Made by a program: the position numbers and the translations under genes. Positions 14,923 to 18,556 of a stretch of DNA of 18,556 nucleotides are shown in pieces. The stretch covers positions 1-18,556 of the forward strand of contig DATABA010000117.1 in NCBI GenBank assembly GCA_036259835.1, written 5' to 3'. Within the stretch, counting starts at the first letter, position 1; every line of letters begins with the position of its first letter. The notes below the pieces were generated by a model. The model worked only from the letters and a program-made list of their open reading frames with translations. It was not told the origin of the DNA and searched no databases. This stretch comes from JALYGK01 sp036259835. GTDB taxonomy: Bacteria > Actinomycetota > UBA4738.

Positions 14923-15051
14923 TTGACGACCAGAATCGTTCCGAAGACAGACTTGCGGGCGCGAATCCGGGAGGAGCTATCGCGCCTGGGCAGCGATCCC
15001 GTCGTCGTCACCAGCGGCGGACGACCGATCGCGGTGATCGTCTTCGATTAG
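14923..15051 (+). CDS. Truncated Phd/YefM-like antitoxin (orphan)
   Basis: 42 codons from TTG 14923 to TAG 15051, easy to overlook because it is short. The product contains VPKTDLRARIREELSRLG and then PVVVTSGGRPIAVIVFD, which is the core of Phd/YefM antitoxins: the N-terminal strand-helix followed by the PVxVTxxGRPVAVL strand that forms the DNA-binding dimer. Normal members continue for about 20-40 residues into a toxin-binding tail; here the gene stops right after the core. No toxin gene follows, since Ku is encoded on the opposite strand and its stop overlaps this one (TTAG). It may be a decayed remnant or an autonomous DNA-binding mini-protein. A weak AGGAC lies upstream of the TTG. Confidence 0.65.
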   Translation: MTTRIVPKTDLRARIREELSRLGSDPVVVTSGGRPIAVIVFD

Positions 15052-16010
15052 CCGGTTCGGCGGCGCGACTTGCGCGCGCGCGCCGGCGCGGACTTCTTCG
15101 TCTTCGCCGCCTCGACGCTGGCCTTGAGCGCCTCCATCAGGTCGGCAACCTCGGCGCGGCGAGCTTCCGGCTCCGGCGCAGCGACGATCTGTTCGCTGCC
15201 GGCTTTCTCCTCGATCAGCTGCAGGACTCGCTCCCGATAGGTGTCCCGGTATTCGGACGGATTCCAATCGGTTTTCAGCAGCTCAATCAGCTGCGTGGCG
15301 ATCCGGAGCTCTCGCTCCGCGGCCTCGGCTCCCCTGGGAATCTCGGGGATCTCGTTCGCGGATCGAACCTCATCGGCGAAAAAGAGCGTGTGGAGCACCA
15401 CCGCGTCGGCCATCGGTCGGATCGCTGTCAGGTACTCCTTGCTCCGGAGCACGAACCGTGCGATGCCGGCCTGATTCGCCTTCTGGAGCGCCGCCATCAG
15501 CAGCGCGTAGGGCTTTTCCGCCCCCACTCCTGTCTGCGGCGCAACGTAATAGCTCTTTTCGAAATGGATCGGGTCGATCTCGCGAAGGTCAACGAACGCC
15601 TCGATCTCGATCCGACGGGTCGGCTCGGGCTGGAGCGCGGCCAGCTCCTCGGGCGTGACCATAACGAAGCGCTCTCGGTCGAGCTCGTACCCCTTGACCA
15701 CATGCTCGTACGGGATTCCTTCGGTGTCGGCCGAGGAGGGAGCCCGCTCGACCGCGACGCTCTCCGCGTTCTGAACGGCGTCCCCGCGTGACCCTGACAT
15801 CGGCTCTGGTTCGGACGCCTCCACGGGCTCGACCGCCCAGGGCTCGTCGAGCGCCGCCGGCTCCGTCACTCGGCGGTAGCGGATCCGCTTGCCGGTGCCT
15901 CGCTCGAACTGGTGGAACCGCACGTCGCGAGGCGCCGTGGCGTTGTACAGCTTGACCGGCACGCTGACCAGGCCAAATGTCAGAGATCCGCTCCAAATTG
16001 CTCTGGGCAT
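15048..16010 (-). CDS. ku: Ku protein (non-homologous end joining)
   Basis: 320 residues. Bacterial Ku forms a homodimeric ring that binds double-strand DNA ends and recruits ligase D. The N-terminus RAIWSGSLTFGLVSVPVKLY is the classic Ku opening, and the core (YEHVVKGYELDRERFVMVTP, FVDLREIDPIHFEKSYYVAP, ALLMAALQKANQAGIARFVL, LHTLFFADEVR) is complete. An acidic insert of about 48 residues (51-98, rich in Glu, Ala, Pro and Ser) separates RIRYRRVT from IPYEHVVKGY, which in most Ku proteins are only a few residues apart. The C-terminal tail is basic (TKKSAPARARKSRRRTG), as in DNA-threading Ku tails. No ligD lies in the window. ATG 16010 has an AAGGACGGAG region upstream. Confidence 0.93.
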   Translation of the reverse strand: MPRAIWSGSLTFGLVSVPVKLYNATAPRDVRFHQFERGTGKRIRYRRVTEPAALDEPWAVEPVEASEPEPMSGSRGDAVQNAESVAVERAPSSADTEGIPYEHVVKGYELDRERFVMVTPEELAALQPEPTRRIEIEAFVDLREIDPIHFEKSYYVAPQTGVGAEKPYALLMAALQKANQAGIARFVLRSKEYLTAIRPMADAVVLHTLFFADEVRSANEIPEIPRGAEAAERELRIATQLIELLKTDWNPSEYRDTYRERVLQLIEEKAGSEQIVAAPEPEARRAEVADLMEALKASVEAAKTKKSAPARARKSRRRTG

Positions 16011-16057
16011 CTAGGGCTCTCCGTCCTTCGACCGATAGACTCGATCCAATTATCGGG

Positions 16058-16087
16058 TGGCAAAGGCCCGAAGCGGATAGTTATAAT
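16058..16087 (+). promoter_or_regulatory. Sigma-70-type promoter for the DUF11 gene
   Basis: TATAAT at 16082-16087 is a perfect -10 hexamer in GC-rich DNA. TGGCAA at 16058-16063 lies 18 bases upstream as a partial -35. The predicted start would leave a leader of about 60 bases that contains a CCCTC/GAGGG hairpin (16095-16099 with 16114-16118). Confidence 0.55.
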
Positions 16088-16147
16088 GGACTAGCCCTCG
16101 CCCCCGGTAGGTAGAGGGGATTGAAGCGGGCCAAGCAAGGTAATCAG

Positions 16148-16159
16148 ATGACATCATGA
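16148..16159 (+). other. Three-codon leader ORF overlapping the DUF11 start
   Basis: ATG ACA TCA TGA at 16148-16159 encodes Met-Thr-Ser-stop. Its stop overlaps the ATG of the DUF11 gene (16156) as ATGA. The only nearby ribosome-like sequence, AAGG at 16137-16140, is 7 bases from this first ATG but 15 from the main one, so re-initiation from the mini-ORF is possible. Confidence 0.3.
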
Positions 16160-17526
16160 CCACCGGACGTCGAATCCTCATCTGGGCCGCCGTGACACTG
16201 GTGGGCGGGCTGGCGACGGCGTTCCCGCTGGCTGCCATCGCCGTTGCCGACTCCTCGGCCGATCTTTCGGTCGGGCAGGTCGCCACCAATCCTGCGGACG
16301 AGGCCATCGACGGCTCCACCTCCAAGCTATACGCCGGCCAGGTCGTCACCTACACGGTCACCGTTACGAACGAGGGACCTTCGAACGCCGAAGAGGTGAC
16401 CGTGACCGAGACCGCTCCTGTCCAGATCGACGCGGCGACTCTCCAGTCGTGCAACCCCCAAGCCGCCGATTGCTCGGTTCTCTCGAACTTCGCCGACTAT
16501 GCGAGCGGCACCGCGCTCTCGCTCGGCGCCCTCACCGCCTCCAGTTCCAAGGACCTGATCTTCCGAGGACAGGTGAAGTCGGCCACGCTGCCCCGCGACA
16601 TCACGAACACCGTCTCCGCGTCATCGGCCCAGGCCGATCCCGACACGACGAACAACACCGATGTCGCTCTGGTGACCCCGGTGGACACCCTGGGCGATAT
16701 CTCGGTGACCCAGGTGGCAAAGAACTCGGCCGGCAAGGCCATCGACAAGACGAACAAGGTTCGAGCCGGCGACGTCATCACCTACGTCGCGACGGTCAAG
16801 AATGCCGGACCCTCGGACGCCCGGAACGTCAAGATCAAGGACACGTTCGACAGCGGGGTCACCGACCAACTTTCCTGTTTGGGGAGCTGCTCCGCCAGTT
16901 CGGCGTTCAGCTCCTACCAGAGCTCGTCGCTCCTGAGCCTGGGTTCTCTTGCGGCTGGGGCGTCGGAGACCGTCTGGTTCCGTGGAACCCTTCCGGCGAC
17001 GATCACCTCCACTACGGACATCACCAACGTGGTGAGCGTGAAGTCGTACAAGACCGGCACGGCCGAGGCGACCGCTGACTCCGATACCGCCGATGCCACC
17101 AGCACGATCACCACCACGGTCCACGAGGCGAAGTCCCCGAAGAGCTCCTCGTCGGCAAACTCGTCCGCGAACGCTTCCTCGCTCGGCGCGGGGCCGAGCA
17201 CCGGAGTCTATTTCGGCAAGATCGGTGCCCCCACGTACTTCGAGCCGCTACAGCGCACGAAGACCGTCGTCATCAAGAAGATCTATTACCAGAGCGCATT
17301 TGGGCGGCGGATCCCGGAGGCGGCCTCTGCGCCTGTCGTTGAGACCGCGAGCCAGACGGTGATCGCCCCGGTCGCCAACACGATCGTGCGGATGCCGGAG
17401 GAGGTCTGGCTGGTCCTTCCGGTGGGATTGCTTCTGATCATCTGGATCACGTACCTGGTTGTGGAGCCCTACGAGGATCAGCTGCTCGCGACGGGCCGGG
17501 CGCCCTCGTCGCCCAATTTGCGCTAG
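16156..17526 (+). CDS. DUF11-repeat surface protein with C-terminal membrane anchor
   Basis: 456 residues. The N-terminus (ILIWAAVTLVGGLATAFPLA) is a signal peptide or anchor. Two tandem DUF11 domains follow: about residues 33-170 (ADLSVGQVA, YTVTVTNEGPSNAEEVTVTE) and 178-315 (DISVTQVAK, YVATVKNAGPSDARNVKIKD). Each carries a Cys pair (CNPQAADC and CLGSC). DUF11 domains are Ig-like beta folds in bacterial surface proteins. A Ser/Ala-rich spacer (SPKSSSSANSSANASS) leads to a C-terminal helix at about 418-436 (WLVLPVGLLLIIWITYLVV) and a 20-residue cytoplasmic tail, so the protein is a membrane-anchored surface component. It has no canonical sorting motif before the helix. A consensus TATAAT lies upstream and its stop shares CTAG with the facing sortase gene. 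Confidence 0.85.
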   Translation: MTTGRRILIWAAVTLVGGLATAFPLAAIAVADSSADLSVGQVATNPADEAIDGSTSKLYAGQVVTYTVTVTNEGPSNAEEVTVTETAPVQIDAATLQSCNPQAADCSVLSNFADYASGTALSLGALTASSSKDLIFRGQVKSATLPRDITNTVSASSAQADPDTTNNTDVALVTPVDTLGDISVTQVAKNSAGKAIDKTNKVRAGDVITYVATVKNAGPSDARNVKIKDTFDSGVTDQLSCLGSCSASSAFSSYQSSSLLSLGSLAAGASETVWFRGTLPATITSTTDITNVVSVKSYKTGTAEATADSDTADATSTITTTVHEAKSPKSSSSANSSANASSLGAGPSTGVYFGKIGAPTYFEPLQRTKTVVIKKIYYQSAFGRRIPEAASAPVVETASQTVIAPVANTIVRMPEEVWLVLPVGLLLIIWITYLVVEPYEDQLLATGRAPSSPNLR

Positions 17527-18236
17527 AAGCCGCCGCCGTCCCTGCCGATCATTCGCCCGAAGGCGATGATGTTGTCGGTGTAGTGCCCGGTGGAGCGGTT
17601 GAATACGCCGCCACACGTGATGAGCTTGAGCTCAGCGATCGGCGTCGGGCCGTAAATGATCTCACTGGGAAAGTTCGATTTCGCCCATACACCGAGGTCC
17701 TCGATGACATAGCGAACAGGCTTCTTCTTCACTCGCAAGACTGTAACGACGTCTCCAGCCTTGAGCTGCGGCAGCTTATAGAAGACGGCGGGACCACGGC
17801 GATCGTCGATGTGGCCCACGATGACCGTCGAACCGATCTTGCCGGGCTTGCCGCCTCCCTTCCACCAACCCGCCTCCGAATAGACGGTGGGAACCTCGAG
17901 CGTTCCGTTCGAACGAAGGCCGAGTTCGATGACGGGGGCGTCAACGCCGATCGAGCGAATCACGATGCGGCACGGGGCTCCCTTCGGCAAATTGTCGGGG
18001 TTCTTCGTGCACGCGAGGCGTGCCGCTCGCTTGACCTTATTTTCGGCTTCGGTCTGGGTCTGAACGTCAAGGCCACGGAACGGGCCCTGCGCCACTTGGG
18101 CGGGAAGCCCGACCAGGAGCATCACGGCGATCGCCGGAATCAGCGACGCCTTGAGCGCGCGGTTCAGTCGAGGCTCGTCGTCGTACTCGTCGGGCGTGTC
18201 GTCGTAGGCGACTGGCTCGTATCGCTCTTCATCCAT
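17523..18236 (-). CDS. Sortase, class F-like
   Basis: 237 residues. An acidic cytoplasmic N-terminus (DEERYEPVAYDDTPDEYDDE) is followed by a transmembrane helix at about 31-48 (SLIPAIAVMLLVGLPAQV), so the catalytic domain faces outward. The sortase barrel has the catalytic His142 in VIVGHID and Cys208 in LITCGG; Arg214 (FNRSTGHY) or Arg228 (AFGR) would complete the triad. The GWWKGGGKPGKIGSTVIVGH and YTDNIIAFG signatures match class F/E sortases of Actinobacteria. These cut a C-terminal sorting motif and attach the protein to the cell wall. It starts 42 bases after the stop of the edge gene, whose C-terminus looks like a substrate. Confidence 0.9.
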   Translation of the reverse strand: MDEERYEPVAYDDTPDEYDDEPRLNRALKASLIPAIAVMLLVGLPAQVAQGPFRGLDVQTQTEAENKVKRAARLACTKNPDNLPKGAPCRIVIRSIGVDAPVIELGLRSNGTLEVPTVYSEAGWWKGGGKPGKIGSTVIVGHIDDRRGPAVFYKLPQLKAGDVVTVLRVKKKPVRYVIEDLGVWAKSNFPSEIIYGPTPIAELKLITCGGVFNRSTGHYTDNIIAFGRMIGRDGGGF

Positions 18237-18278
18237 GTCCGCTCACGCCCGCCGCGAGCGCGTTCCCGCGCGGCCCGG

Positions 18279-18556
18279 CTACGCCCGGCCGAACCGGCGC
18301 AGGCCAAAGAGCAGGAGCCCGAACATCAGCAGCGATCCGAGCGCGACCTGCGGAACGGCGGCGTTGCTTCCAGCGGTTCCGCCGGCGCCGGTGTCGACCC
18401 CGCCCAATGGCGTGGCCGCCGCGGTGCCGAAGTCGGTGGCCCCGAAGTTGTCGAACGTCCCAAAACCGTTAAGACCGCCGGCACCGTCGTCGCCGTTCCC
18501 GTTGCCGCCATCAGTTGGGTCCCGAAGTGTCGTTTCTGCGGAGGCACAGTTGTTCC
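18279..18556 (-). CDS. Probable sortase-substrate surface protein, C-terminal end (partial)
   Basis: About 92 codons before TAG (18281 to 18279), continuing past the right edge. The segment begins NNCASAETTLRDPTDGGNGN, passes a low-complexity Gly/Asn/Asp/Phe stretch (NGFGTFDNFGATDFG), and ends with LGGVDTGAGGTAGSNAAV, a hydrophobic helix (VALGSLLMFGLLLFGL) and a basic tail RRFGRA. This three-part layout (short Thr-Gly motif with GG, helix, Arg-rich tail) is a cell-wall sorting signal; the exact cleavage motif may be VDTG or a near variant. It lies immediately upstream of, and co-directional with, the sortase gene. The start is outside the window, so its length and its main domains are unknown. 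Confidence 0.8.
   Translation of the reverse strand, partial: NNCASAETTLRDPTDGGNGNGDDGAGGLNGFGTFDNFGATDFGTAAATPLGGVDTGAGGTAGSNAAVPQVALGSLLMFGLLLFGLRRFGRA

Noticed and set aside
16058..16125. Cyclic-di-GMP (GEMM) riboswitch in the DUF11 leader
   Set aside because: CGGTAGGTAG resembles a piece of the class I aptamer, but the GACGCAAAGCC core is missing and a TATAAT promoter sits in the middle of the candidate.
17490..17526. LATG near the end of the DUF11 protein as a sorting motif
   Set aside because: It lies after the transmembrane helix, on the cytoplasmic side, not before it.
1..18556. tRNA, rRNA, CRISPR, insertion sequences and attachment sites
   Set aside because: I found no cloverleaf-like sequence, regular repeat array, transposase motif or terminal inverted repeat pair by reading; automated scans could still reveal short ones.

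Overview
This is a GC-rich, gene-dense window that most resembles a chromosome segment of an actinobacterium. The signs are a class F-like sortase beside a surface protein, a bacterial Ku protein, several GTG/TTG starts, SDR, OsmC and VOC enzymes, an AAA-TPR protein fused to a class III cyclase domain, a PfkB kinase of an actinobacterial type, and genes that appear to be read from leaderless transcripts. I cannot fix the genus; a soil lineage outside the best-known Actinomycetes is plausible. I see no rRNA, tRNA, CRISPR array, insertion sequence or phage gene. No gene-free stretch exceeds about 180 bases.

Layout. (1) 1-124 is the tail of a SHOCT-domain gene. It is followed by a secreted LVIVD beta-propeller protein (299-1693) with a clear terminator, then a polytopic membrane protein (1775-2842). 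(2) 9887-2839 on the minus strand is one tightly packed run of eight genes. In transcription order they are a small acidic protein, a DUF2269-like membrane protein, a 1076-residue AAA-ATPase/TPR/cyclase, a double-hotdog thioesterase, a lysine-rich basic peptide, an OsmC peroxidase, an SDR dehydrogenase and a VOC protein. Three junctions are 4-base start/stop overlaps and the other gaps are 3 to 24 bases, so it looks like one operon. (3) 10003-11063 on the plus strand holds a YtxH-like coiled-coil protein with a probable internal start, and an unknown 105-residue protein. (4) 11130-15051 is a glycerolipid/sugar region: a GlpD-type glycerol-3-phosphate dehydrogenase lies tail-to-tail with an alkyl-DHAP-synthase-like flavoprotein, overlapping by 122 bases. 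A PfkB kinase diverges from the flavoprotein, and a 42-codon Phd/YefM-like antitoxin remnant follows the kinase. (5) 16010-15048 encodes Ku. (6) 16156-18556 is a cell-surface block: a two-domain DUF11 surface protein, a sortase facing it, and, running off the right edge, the C-terminal end of a probable sortase substrate.

How the genes may work together. The minus operon joins a signalling ATPase/cyclase to small-molecule, thioester and peroxide enzymes, which suggests a stress or lipid-metabolism role (inference). GlpD makes dihydroxyacetone phosphate (DHAP) and the neighbouring flavoprotein resembles enzymes acting on acyl-DHAP, so that pair may belong to glycerolipid or ether-lipid metabolism (inference). 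The sortase and the edge protein look like an enzyme-substrate pair.

Nothing here is a proven new system. The best leads are the eight-gene operon with its unusual cyclase, the glpD/flavoprotein tail overlap, and the sortase-substrate pair at the right edge.
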